Below, in pieces: positions 22,327 to 29,755 of a stretch of 32,430 nucleotides of DNA. The notes below the pieces were generated by a model. It was not told the DNA's origin. It made no database searches and saw only the letters and a list, made by a program, of their open reading frames with translations. Within the stretch, counting starts at the first letter, position 1; every line of letters starts with the position of its first letter. The position numbers and the translations under genes were made by a program. The DNA comes from a virus, in IMG/VR virus record IMGVR_UViG_3300045996_000404, positions 1 to 32,430 of that record, one strand, 5' to 3'.

Positions 22327-23310
22327 TCAGACCGCCGAATCCCACTTGATCACGCGGGCTTGGTCTTGAGCCGAATGCACCAAGCCGAAACCTTGCAGCG
22401 AGTACCACGCCACACCCTTGGACCGGCCGTAGTCGGTCGGGATCTTGGCGCGGATCTCCATCGGGATCGCGATGCCCTCGGCGACGGTTTCTTCACCGAG
22501 GAAGAAGATCCAGTCGCTGAAGCCGCCGTTCCACGCGTCCGCCGTGTTGGTGAACGGATTGAACGTGGTGGAGTCCGCGGCACCGCCCTTCGGGATGTTG
22601 GTCTGCTCGACATAGCGCATGTTCTCGTAACGGCCGATTTCGCCGTTGAAGATCATTTGCAGGCCGGTTTCCGTGTAGGTGTGCAGCGTTTCCAGCTGGT
22701 TCTTGATGGTGCGGAACGTGGTGGGCCAGCCCAGCGCGATGTAGTCATCGCCGGCATAGGCCGGGATGTTGCGCTCCTTCATGGTGTCCACGATCAGCTT
22801 CGCATGGCCGGTGTTGTACGCCTGCGAGTTCGTCGCGGTCGCCGTGCCGTTCGTGGTCAGCGTGATGGTGGTGGACGAGGTGCCGACGACGCGCAGCGGG
22901 GTGGCGTTGAACTGCTGGTGAGCAGCCGCGTCCATCACCTTCTTCGCGTCGTTCTTCAGCGCCTTCATGACGGGCTCCTTGACGCTGAACTGCGACAGCG
23001 CTTCGAGCTTGCCCGAGTAGGGGACCGAGTTGCCGTACTCCGTGATCGTCAGGGTGCCCTGCGTGATCACGAAGTTGGTTTCGGGCATCGTGTTCGTTTC
23101 CGTCAGGGTGTTGCCCTGAGTCTGGACGTTCGACACGATGTCCCAGGTGAAGGTGTTGCCCTTCCCCTTGCCTTGCTGCGACGCATCCTTCACGTCGCAG
23201 AATTGCCGGAATTTCATCTCCGGCTGGAGGGCTGTACGCAGCTCTTTCGAGAGGTTCAGCGAGTAGAAATAGCCGCCAAGGGAATTGACGGCCCACAGTT
23301 GCTGTGCCAT
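22327..23310 (-). CDS. Major capsid protein, N4-gp56-like
   Basis: A 327-aa protein starting MAQQLWAVNSLGGYFYSLNL. It has the family blocks of the N4-gp56/HK97-fold capsid group: NLSKELRTALQPEMKFRQFC at the N-terminus, GKGNTFTWDIVSNVQTQG, then TLTITEYGNSVPYSGKLEAL, AAAHQQFNATPLRVV in the spine-helix region, and a C-terminal SKGVAWYSLQGFGLVHSAQD. Order scaffold-capsid-decoration and a 12-base spacing from the scaffold gene support the call. Length is normal for the family. It would assemble the icosahedral head around the scaffold. Confidence 0.88.
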   Translation of the reverse strand: MAQQLWAVNSLGGYFYSLNLSKELRTALQPEMKFRQFCDVKDASQQGKGKGNTFTWDIVSNVQTQGNTLTETNTMPETNFVITQGTLTITEYGNSVPYSGKLEALSQFSVKEPVMKALKNDAKKVMDAAAHQQFNATPLRVVGTSSTTITLTTNGTATATNSQAYNTGHAKLIVDTMKERNIPAYAGDDYIALGWPTTFRTIKNQLETLHTYTETGLQMIFNGEIGRYENMRYVEQTNIPKGGAADSTTFNPFTNTADAWNGGFSDWIFFLGEETVAEGIAIPMEIRAKIPTDYGRSKGVAWYSLQGFGLVHSAQDQARVIKWDSAV

Positions 23311-23322
23311 TTGAGAAGACTC

Positions 23323-24309
23323 CTATCGTTTGACGGGCCGCCCCATCCGAGCCTTTCGTTCCGCCTCGATGATTTCGGAGACGGTAGGCTCACGGGGTGG
23401 CGCGGGGGGTGCCGGCCGCGCAGAGGCGGCGGGGACTGTGACAATGGTTCGCTTCTTCTCCGCTTTGTCGGCCAGGTTCACCGCCGGGCCTTTGCCCGAC
23501 AGCTTTCTCATCCACTCTCGAACCGCTTCGCCGTGCTTGCGATAGGCCTCGAAGGGGTCGCCGAAGCTCTCCCCGAGTGCCGTCGCCGTGCTCAGGCGTC
23601 GTTCTTCAAGATTGGCTGCCATGCCCATCAAATGCGGGTCAGCCGCGATGTCGGGGAACTCCTTGCGAAAGGATTCCGCCGCCTTTTGCGCATCACGCAT
23701 GTACAACTTGTTTTCCAAGTACGTATCGAGCGCCTGAGGGTCGAGCCCTTGGGTAGCTTGCTGATGCTGTTGGGGCGCGTCTTGCGATGGCGCCGTGTCA
23801 GTGGAAGCGGTGTCCGGGTTGGATAGCCGCTGTGCTTGCCGGAGAAGCTCTTCGGCTTGCCGTTTTGCTTGTGTCGCCTCTTGGAGACGGCGGTCGGCAG
23901 CCTGATCCTTTTGCAGGGTCCGCTTGCCGGCCTCGATGATTCGCGATTCCTCAACCTCGATGGTCTGCCCGTCAACGACGATGGCGACCATCTTGGGCGC
24001 AGCAGGCGCTGGAGCGGCGGGTTCTTCCTTCGCCTCTGGCTCTGGCTGCGACTCGCCTTCAGTCGCCAGCTCGGACGGCTCCTGATACGTGTCCGGCGCG
24101 GGTTCTTCCTTCGCCGGCTCGTTCGGGATGATCTCGCCCGTGTCCTCGTTGAAGGCGTGGAGGTCGGGCGCTACCTCGGCGTGCACCTTGGCGGCGATCT
24201 CTTCCTCGACGCTCGAGCGATTGGTGAGATGCTGGCTTTGTGCGCCGCTTTCGGGCTCGCCCTCTGTTTGGTTCAGGAGGCGATGGGTCTTGTAGACGTG
24301 CATGGTCAT
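23323..24309 (-). CDS. Scaffolding protein
   Basis: A 328-aa, highly charged, acidic and Glu/Pro-rich protein immediately upstream of the capsid gene. Residues 30-110 are acidic and proline-rich (EEPAPDTYQEPSELATEGES). Residues 115-180 form a long charged coiled coil (QKDQAADRRLQEATQAKRQA), and the C-terminus is basic (SEIIEAERKARMGRPVKR), as expected for a helix-turn-helix capsid-binding end. This composition and position are typical of podovirus scaffolding proteins. Translation may begin at ATG 24309 or the ATG two codons later. No protease domain is visible. Confidence 0.82.
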   Translation of the reverse strand: MTMHVYKTHRLLNQTEGEPESGAQSQHLTNRSSVEEEIAAKVHAEVAPDLHAFNEDTGEIIPNEPAKEEPAPDTYQEPSELATEGESQPEPEAKEEPAAPAPAAPKMVAIVVDGQTIEVEESRIIEAGKRTLQKDQAADRRLQEATQAKRQAEELLRQAQRLSNPDTASTDTAPSQDAPQQHQQATQGLDPQALDTYLENKLYMRDAQKAAESFRKEFPDIAADPHLMGMAANLEERRLSTATALGESFGDPFEAYRKHGEAVREWMRKLSGKGPAVNLADKAEKKRTIVTVPAASARPAPPAPPREPTVSEIIEAERKARMGRPVKR

Positions 24310-24343
24310 CAGCCGCCGTTAGGTAGGCTGGAGTTGGTGGAAA

Positions 24344-24613
24344 TCAGGCTTGTTCTTCGAGCGCGTGCTCGGCTTGGCGCCCGGAATTGATGAGTTCGGC
24401 GAGCCAGGACAGCACCGACTCCGCGCGCCACACCTCGGCTTGCAGCTGGCGGATGCGGTTGCGCCGCCACGGGGACACGCGGGCCAGTTGCGCGAGCGCT
24501 TCGGCCTTCTCTTGCTCCGCACGCCCGACCAAGTACCGGCCTAGATCGGTCGCAAGGAACTCCTGTGCATCACGCCCGAGGACCGCTTCGGCAATCAACA
24601 GGTCAGTGCTCAA
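24344..24613 (-). CDS. Small helical phage protein (89 aa)
   Basis: An 89-aa protein with a helical pattern rich in Leu, Arg and Glu (LLIAEAVLGRDAQEFLATDL, QLARVSPWRRNRIRQLQAEV, SVLSWLAELINSG). Its start overlaps the stop of the LamG-repeat gene by four bases (ATGA). A 34-base gap separates it from the scaffold gene. Small proteins of this kind are frequent between head genes of podophages and their function is not known to me; a scaffold or terminase helper is possible. Confidence 0.65.
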   Translation of the reverse strand: MSTDLLIAEAVLGRDAQEFLATDLGRYLVGRAEQEKAEALAQLARVSPWRRNRIRQLQAEVWRAESVLSWLAELINSGRQAEHALEEQA

Positions 24614-26271
24614 AAGAACTCCAAGATTTCTTCCTCTTCGATGCGCTCGCGGCGGATGGCTTGCACCCGGCGCATCGTTGCTTCGAGCTTCTGGCTCAGT
24701 TCGGCCGCTTCCTTGGCGAACGCCGCGTCGCGCTCGTCCTTGGGCAGTTCCACCACCACCGCAGGCGTTTCCACCACGGGGGCGGCTTCTGCCACCCGCT
24801 CGGCGATCTGCTCGAAGTCCTCGGGCAGCCCGACGTAGCGCTGGCCGTTGATGCGCAGCACGACCTTGCGCCTGCGCTTGGAGCCGCCACCGCCGCCCGT
24901 TGCCGCTGGCTGAGTGGCTACGCCGCTGGCATTCGCGGTGTCGCCTGCGTTGGTCGCGCTGACCGTCCCGCTAACGATTCCCGCCGAGCCCTGCCCCGCC
25001 GCCGCGTCGCTGGCGTTGGTCTGCGCAAGCGTGCCGACTACCGTTGTCGTGCCAGCTCCGGCGCTCGTGTCGGCGCCGTTCGTCGTTGCCAGCGCGCCTG
25101 TGACCGTCGTCGTGCCTGCGGCTGCGCTGGTGTCGCTCGCGTTTGTCGTCGCCAACGAGCCGCTGACTGCGCTGCCGCTAGACCCGCTAGCGACGCTCGT
25201 ATCGTTGGCGTTCGTTCTCGCCAGCGTGCCGGTTACCGTCGTGGTCCCGGTGGCCGCCGACGTGTCCGCCGCGTTGGTGCGGGCCAGCGTGCCGGTGACA
25301 GTGGTTGTCCCCGTCGCCGCCGACGTATCGTCCGCGTTGGTGGTGGCGAGGGTCCCGCTTACCGGGCTGCCAACCGAGCCACTGGCGGCCGAGGTGTCGC
25401 TTGCATTGGTCCGCGCGAGGGTGCCAACGACTGTCGTTGTTCCGCTGCCGGCCGACGTGTCGGCACCGTTCGAACGTGCCAGCGTGCCAACGATGGTGGT
25501 CGTGCCGCTTGCCGCCGAGGTGTCATTGGCGTTCGTGCGGGCGACCGAGCCGCTAACGCCGCTGCTCAGGTTCGGGCTTGTCTCAGTGGAGAGCGTGCCG
25601 TTGAGCGTCAACGAGCGCGAATTGCCCGAGTCGTCCGCGCTGTCGCTGCTATCGTCCAGCGGCCAAAAGCCCCAGTCCCCCGTGTCGGTGGTGGTGCTGC
25701 TGGCCCACGCAACCACATCGGACAGCGTGATGCTGGAGTCGTACCGCGCCCGGGCGTAGGCGTAGTGCCCCATCACCACCGCCGACGCGCCGGAATTGTT
25801 CCCGATGGTCAGCGTGTTGATGTACTGGCTGCCGGCGTTCGAGTTCGCCCGCGACAGCGTGACCGCGCCACTCGTCGTCAGGTCCGTCAGCGGAATCCAG
25901 CCCGCGTACTGCGTTCCCCCTGTTTCGTAGTAGAAGTAGTACGCCCAGGTGTCGAGCGCCGGCTTGGAACTGAATGTCTGCGTTGACCCGGCGCCGCCGC
26001 CGGAGTCGAAGATGATGTGCAGCAGCGGGTCTTCCGGCTGACCGCCACCGAAGGTGTTGTCGTACCCGAGCTTGATCTCTCGGGCGCCCGCCTGCCCGTG
26101 GATGATCGGGCCGTCGCTGGAGAGCGAGTAGGAGTTGCCCGAAGTCGGGCGGTACACCCACACGCCGACGAACGTGTTGGCAAACGCCCCGTCAGTCAGT
26201 GTCCCGGCGCCGCCTCCGGGGATACTTGAGCGCCGTAGGTACTCGGTATCGGCGTTAAGACCGATAGCCAT
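24610..26271 (-). CDS. LamG-like virion protein with ten tandem repeats
   Basis: A 553-aa protein in three parts. Residues 1-225 resemble a concanavalin A/laminin-G jelly-roll (ANTFVGVWVYRPTSGNSYSL, DTWAYYFYYETGGTQYAGWI, ITLSDVVAWASSTTTDTGDW). Residues 241-458 are ten imperfect repeats of 21-24 residues with core GTLARTNANDTSAASGTTT, ending in a Gly-rich linker. Residues 465-553 are a basic, then acidic, helical tail (SKRRRKVVLRINGQRYVGLP, ending RERIEEEEILEFF) with a predicted coiled coil. It lies between the portal-linked small genes and the scaffold. A head fibre or glycan-binding decoration protein is the likeliest role, but it is not proven. Start and stop overlap neighbours closely. Confidence 0.75.
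   Translation of the reverse strand: MAIGLNADTEYLRRSSIPGGGAGTLTDGAFANTFVGVWVYRPTSGNSYSLSSDGPIIHGQAGAREIKLGYDNTFGGGQPEDPLLHIIFDSGGGAGSTQTFSSKPALDTWAYYFYYETGGTQYAGWIPLTDLTTSGAVTLSRANSNAGSQYINTLTIGNNSGASAVVMGHYAYARARYDSSITLSDVVAWASSTTTDTGDWGFWPLDDSSDSADDSGNSRSLTLNGTLSTETSPNLSSGVSGSVARTNANDTSAASGTTTIVGTLARSNGADTSAGSGTTTVVGTLARTNASDTSAASGSVGSPVSGTLATTNADDTSAATGTTTVTGTLARTNAADTSAATGTTTVTGTLARTNANDTSVASGSSGSAVSGSLATTNASDTSAAAGTTTVTGALATTNGADTSAGAGTTTVVGTLAQTNASDAAAGQGSAGIVSGTVSATNAGDTANASGVATQPAATGGGGGSKRRRKVVLRINGQRYVGLPEDFEQIAERVAEAAPVVETPAVVVELPKDERDAAFAKEAAELSQKLEATMRRVQAIRRERIEEEEILEFF
24898..25551 (-). repeat. Tandem coding repeats (ten units of 63-72 bp)
   Basis: Codes for residues 241-458 of the LamG-like protein. 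Units begin at residues 241, 262, 283, 306, 327, 348, 371, 392, 413 and 435. Each has G[TS][LV]A-T/S-N-x-D-T/A near its start, followed by Ser/Ala/Gly and TTTV. Units 3 and 6 carry a two-residue insertion, replacing GTTTV by a GS..GS.VS form, so the array looks like an older block of three or more units that was duplicated. Units 9 and 10 have drifted most. It is coding sequence, not a CRISPR or a satellite. Confidence 0.85.
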
Positions 26272-26275
26272 AGGA

Positions 26276-26641
26276 TCAAGCGCCCGCCGACGCCACCCCC
26301 GCGACCATGCCGATGTTCACGAGCCCGGTTTCCAGCGCCTGCTGAAACGTCGCCATCGCGTTGCGGACATAGGTGATGCCGCCAGCGTTCAGCGCGATGG
26401 TGCGGTCATAGTCGAACTTGTCGATGCGCAGCTGGACCGTTGCCGCATTGGTGTCGATCACCAGTTGCCCCAGCACCGGCTGCATTTCAGGGTTGGCCTG
26501 GGACGTGATGCGCACCGTGCCGGAGCACGTTTGTTTCACGACATCGGCCGTCAGCGGCGCCAACACGGCGATGTTGTATAGCGCATTGGTGTTGCCACCA
26601 AGCGCCAGGACGACCGGAATCGGGTTCGACAGCGTGATCAC
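26276..26641 (-). CDS. Small virion/head-region protein (121 aa)
   Basis: A 121-aa protein beginning MITLSNPIPVVLALGGNTNA. It is hydrophobic and beta-rich in its first two thirds (VLAPLTADVVKQTCSGTVRI, GQLVIDTNAATVQLRIDKFD). The C-terminus contains ATFQQALETGLVNIGMVAGV. The ATG overlaps the stop of the 132-aa gene (ATGA), and four bases separate it from the LamG gene. I do not recognise a family. Size and position suggest a minor head or decoration component. Confidence 0.6.
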   Translation of the reverse strand: MITLSNPIPVVLALGGNTNALYNIAVLAPLTADVVKQTCSGTVRITSQANPEMQPVLGQLVIDTNAATVQLRIDKFDYDRTIALNAGGITYVRNAMATFQQALETGLVNIGMVAGVASAGA

Positions 26642-27036
26642 GGGTTGCCCTCGGTGATGACGAACGAGCTAACGCTCACCGGCTGGCCCGAGACAATGCT
26701 CGTGGTGGTCAGATTCAGGTCGGAGCCCGAGGTGCCCACATCGCCATCCAGCACGAACGTTGAGCCGTCCGACTGGACGATGCGGAACCACGTCGCCGTG
26801 CCGGTCGCGTTGGCGCTGGAGTCCTGGGTGATCGCGTTCAGCGTCAGCACGCCGTTGACCGCTGCCCCAGCGAACGGGGAGCCGCAGGTCAGCTCGGCCA
26901 GCAGCGTGGTCGCCGTGCCGCCAGTGGCTGGGCGTGAGCCGCTATAGATGCGCAGAAGCGCAGCGTTGCCGGCCCGCGTGGTGATCGCGTCCAACATCGC
27001 ATCGCGGAGGGTCGCCGCTTCGTATGCCAGTGCCAT
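26638..27036 (-). CDS. Small virion/head-region protein (132 aa)
   Basis: A 132-aa protein starting MALAYEAATLRDAMLDAITT, then a run of Thr/Ser/Gly-rich beta segments (LLRIYSGSRPATGGTATTLL, NGVLTLNAITQDSSANATGT, DGDVGTSGSDLNLTTTSIVS). The pattern 'R..ML.A.......A.LRIY.G..P' is common in small phage structural proteins downstream of the portal. It begins directly after the portal stop (TAAATG). A head-tail joining or decoration role is inferred from position only. Confidence 0.65.
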   Translation of the reverse strand: MALAYEAATLRDAMLDAITTRAGNAALLRIYSGSRPATGGTATTLLAELTCGSPFAGAAVNGVLTLNAITQDSSANATGTATWFRIVQSDGSTFVLDGDVGTSGSDLNLTTTSIVSGQPVSVSSFVITEGNP

Positions 27037-29286
27037 TTAGTAGCCTTCGATGGTTTCGCGGGCAGCAATCGCCCTGCCGGTTTCGTCACGCACCAGCGTT
27101 TTGATGCGCGGTGCCTTGATGTGCGTTGTCAGCGAGTCAATCGCCGCCATGAGCTTTTCCAGGCCGATCGTGGTCGCCGGCCCGTCCGACTCAGGGTCGG
27201 TCTTCTCGGGCTTGCTCAGTTGGCTCTGGATGATCCCTGCGGCGAGCTTCATCACTTCCTTGCTCTCCGCGCTCTGTGCTTTGATCTCTTCGAGGCGTTC
27301 GGACAGCAGCGCTTCCATCTGCTTCATGGCGAATTCGTGCTCGACGTTCGGGCCGTTGTCCTGCACCACTTGCGGCGCCTCTGGCTGGAGCACCTGAATG
27401 CGCTTCGTCTCGGCGTCGAACGCCTTCACCTGAAGCTCGCCGTCCTTGGCCTGAAGCTGGAGCTTCGCGGCGGCCAGTTCCTGCATCGCCTCTTGGTGGG
27501 CCTGCTGAAGCTCCTGCATCTGCTGTTGCAGCGCAATGGTTGCGGGATCGTCGGCTTGCTTGAAGAACCGACCGCCGCCCTTGTAGCCGGCCAGGCCGAA
27601 GATTTCGTTGCGGATCGCCTCGGGCTCTGCGTCTGGCATCATCTGCATCGCCTCGCCGTAGGTCTTGAGCACCGCCATGAACCGGCCGAGCTTGGCCTCG
27701 GGGTTGGTAGCGCCCACGCCCACGTTCACGCGCACGGTCAGCGACTGGTTCAGCAGGTCGTCGGTGATCGCGTCGATGCCGTACTTCTGCGAGAGTTCGG
27801 CCTTCTGCCCGGCAAGGCTCAGGATGACGGAATCCGTCTCGTAGGCCTGCTCCAGCTTCACCAGCTGGGTGAGCACCTTCTCCACCCACGTTTCAACGAT
27901 GGTGCGCAGCAGGTATTCGGTCATCTGCGAGGCAGACGAGCCCATCATCTGCATGCCGCCGACCGTCTCGTTGAGCTTGCGGTTGGTCTGGACCGAACCT
28001 TGGCTGAAGTTGCCGGTCAGCTCGTCGTAATCGACGTTCAGCCGGTCTTGCTCCTGGTACGCCGAGCCGGTGACATCAGCCATGTCTACCGGCAGGATGT
28101 CTTCGGCCGGGTTGTTGGCGAGCGTGACGCCACCAGGCACGTTGCGCAGCAGGGAATCGGTATCCACCTGGGCGCCGCGCCTGACGATGTACCGCTTGTT
28201 CAGCACCAACGACACGTTGTCGCGGCGCTGGTTGACCGTCTCGTTGACTTCCTTCTGAAGCTCCGAGCCCATGCCGACGATGGACTCGGGAACCGCCTTG
28301 TGCGCCTCGATGACCGCGCAGCCGATGACAAAAGGCCGCTCGCCGGTCCAATACTCGTCTTCCAGCGGGACTGGATCGGACAGCAGGTGCTGCGTGCCCA
28401 GCGTCCAATACACCACTTCCTTCCCGTTGAGGCGAATGAAGTTCTGGTGGCACCACACCATGTCGTAATCGGTGATGGGCGACTCGGACTCCGACAGCGG
28501 GTCCTGTCCCGGGTTCTCGCGGGATTGGCGGGTCGAGTCCACATCGACCAGCGCTTGGCGGATCTCGCCGTCTTCGAGCGTCTTCCAGCGCTTGTGCCCC
28601 GTCTTGGGGTCGTCTTCCTTCATGCGCTGGCGCACGTCATCGACGTACATGGGCACCATGCGGATGAAGTACGGGCTTGAGCCAACGACATCGGTCCAGT
28701 TGGCGCCCGGGTGGAAGCGGTAGCACTCTGCCGGCAGCAGTTCGATGCAGGGCTTATCGAGCAACACCTCGGGCTCACCCTCAACGGCCAGGATTTCGCC
28801 CTTCTCGTTGGTGAGCGGCTGGCCCATGTCGTCTTTGAGCGGCACCGGCTGGCCCGGGCGCTCCTTGTACAGCCACGACTGGTAGGAGCACACGATGCCG
28901 ATGACTTGCGCCTCTTGCACCGCGCCGATCAGCGTCATGAACCATGGGATGGTCTTCGTCAGCCGGTAGTTGACGATCTCGTTCATGACCGCAGCGGACG
29001 CAACCTGCATCTCGTCGGCGTCGTTCTCGGCCTCGATGCTCACCACGTCCACGTTCGCGAAGAACGCAGCAGCAGCAGCGGCCTCGTTCTTGCGCACGAC
29101 GCTCTTGGTCTTCGGGCGGAACAGGCGCGATCGGTTCTTGAACGCGGCGCTGTTGTACTTCGAGCCGTCAGGGTGCCGCGACTGGAAAAGCGCGATGTTG
29201 CGCTCCCACTTCTTGCGGTGGTTGGCGTCGAGGTAGTTCGTGCTGGACTCGAAGGAGTCGCGGGCGATCTGCAACCAGTCCGTCAC
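27037..29286 (-). CDS. Portal protein
   Basis: A 749-aa portal of the podovirus (P22-like) size class. Features: an N-terminal region KYNSAAFKNRSRLFRPKTKS; the wing/stem region with SVVRKNEAAAAAAFFANVDV; an EVNETVNQRRDNVSLVLNKR segment typical of portals; and a long C-terminal helical barrel region rich in Gln (QQQMQELQQAHQEAMQELAA) ending in a charged tail. It forms the dodecameric ring at one head vertex through which the terminase pumps DNA and to which the tail attaches. It follows terL with two small genes between, and its ATG overlaps the stop of the 114-aa gene. Confidence 0.9.
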   Translation of the reverse strand: MTDWLQIARDSFESSTNYLDANHRKKWERNIALFQSRHPDGSKYNSAAFKNRSRLFRPKTKSVVRKNEAAAAAAFFANVDVVSIEAENDADEMQVASAAVMNEIVNYRLTKTIPWFMTLIGAVQEAQVIGIVCSYQSWLYKERPGQPVPLKDDMGQPLTNEKGEILAVEGEPEVLLDKPCIELLPAECYRFHPGANWTDVVGSSPYFIRMVPMYVDDVRQRMKEDDPKTGHKRWKTLEDGEIRQALVDVDSTRQSRENPGQDPLSESESPITDYDMVWCHQNFIRLNGKEVVYWTLGTQHLLSDPVPLEDEYWTGERPFVIGCAVIEAHKAVPESIVGMGSELQKEVNETVNQRRDNVSLVLNKRYIVRRGAQVDTDSLLRNVPGGVTLANNPAEDILPVDMADVTGSAYQEQDRLNVDYDELTGNFSQGSVQTNRKLNETVGGMQMMGSSASQMTEYLLRTIVETWVEKVLTQLVKLEQAYETDSVILSLAGQKAELSQKYGIDAITDDLLNQSLTVRVNVGVGATNPEAKLGRFMAVLKTYGEAMQMMPDAEPEAIRNEIFGLAGYKGGGRFFKQADDPATIALQQQMQELQQAHQEAMQELAAAKLQLQAKDGELQVKAFDAETKRIQVLQPEAPQVVQDNGPNVEHEFAMKQMEALLSERLEEIKAQSAESKEVMKLAAGIIQSQLSKPEKTDPESDGPATTIGLEKLMAAIDSLTTHIKAPRIKTLVRDETGRAIAARETIEGY

Positions 29287-29627
29287 AGCAGCCTCATCCC
29301 AGCCATGTCCTTGTCGGGGATGCCCTCGACACGGGTCACCACGTCATCGGTCTTGGTGCCGCGGCGCAGGTTTGCCCGCTCCAAGAATTCGCCAGCAGCG
29401 CGCAGCAGCGAACGCTTGCGGTCCTGCGCGTCACCCTTGATCTGCGTGTAGTGCAGCACCATGCCCCACTTGTCGGACAGGTCGAGGTCTTTCACTTGGA
29501 CGACGCCGCCCTTGACCACGACGAACCATCCGTGGCCGGGGTAGGCCAGGCACAGGTCGCTGACCATCTGCCCGGCCATCGCCTCGTCACTGGCGTGCTC
29601 GCAGTCGAAACCGACGATGTTGGTCAT
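29283..29627 (-). CDS. Hypothetical phage protein (114 aa)
   Basis: A 114-aa protein starting MTNIVGFDCEHASDEAMAGQ. It is compact with a central GHGWFVVVKGGVVQVKDLDL and a basic helical C-terminus (RKRSLLRAAGEFLERANLRR). Its ATG overlaps the stop of the 43-aa gene, and its stop overlaps the portal start (ATGA on both sides). Conserved-looking small protein between terminase and portal; I do not recognise a domain. A role in packaging or head assembly is only inferred from position. Confidence 0.65.
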   Translation of the reverse strand: MTNIVGFDCEHASDEAMAGQMVSDLCLAYPGHGWFVVVKGGVVQVKDLDLSDKWGMVLHYTQIKGDAQDRKRSLLRAAGEFLERANLRRGTKTDDVVTRVEGIPDKDMAGMRLL

Positions 29628-29755
29628 TCGTTAGCCTTACGCCATTGCGCCACCGACCACGCCAGGGCGAGGTCAAACAGGTAGCCGTTTTTGCTGTCAG
29701 GTGAGCCTTCGACACACCACACACCGGAGCGATAGACCAGGCGCGGCTTAGTCAA
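29624..29755 (-). CDS. Small hypothetical protein with TTG start (43 aa)
   Basis: A 43-residue frame joining terL to the next gene. It starts TTG at 29755, overlapping the terL stop by eight bases, with an excellent GGAGAG ribosome site five bases upstream inside the terL end, and it ends TGA overlapping the ATG of the 114-aa gene. The protein (MTKPRLVYRSGVWCVEGS..., then GYLFDLALAWSVAQWRKANE) has an amphipathic helix at its C-terminus. Very short proteins with a 'GVW.V.G' turn occur between terminase and portal in related phages. Function unknown. Confidence 0.6.
   Translation of the reverse strand: MTKPRLVYRSGVWCVEGSPDSKNGYLFDLALAWSVAQWRKANE

Noticed and set aside
24898-25551. Possible CRISPR or satellite array
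   Set aside because: The repeat units are multiples of three, stay in one protein frame, and vary at codon positions as coding repeats do; there are no spacers.
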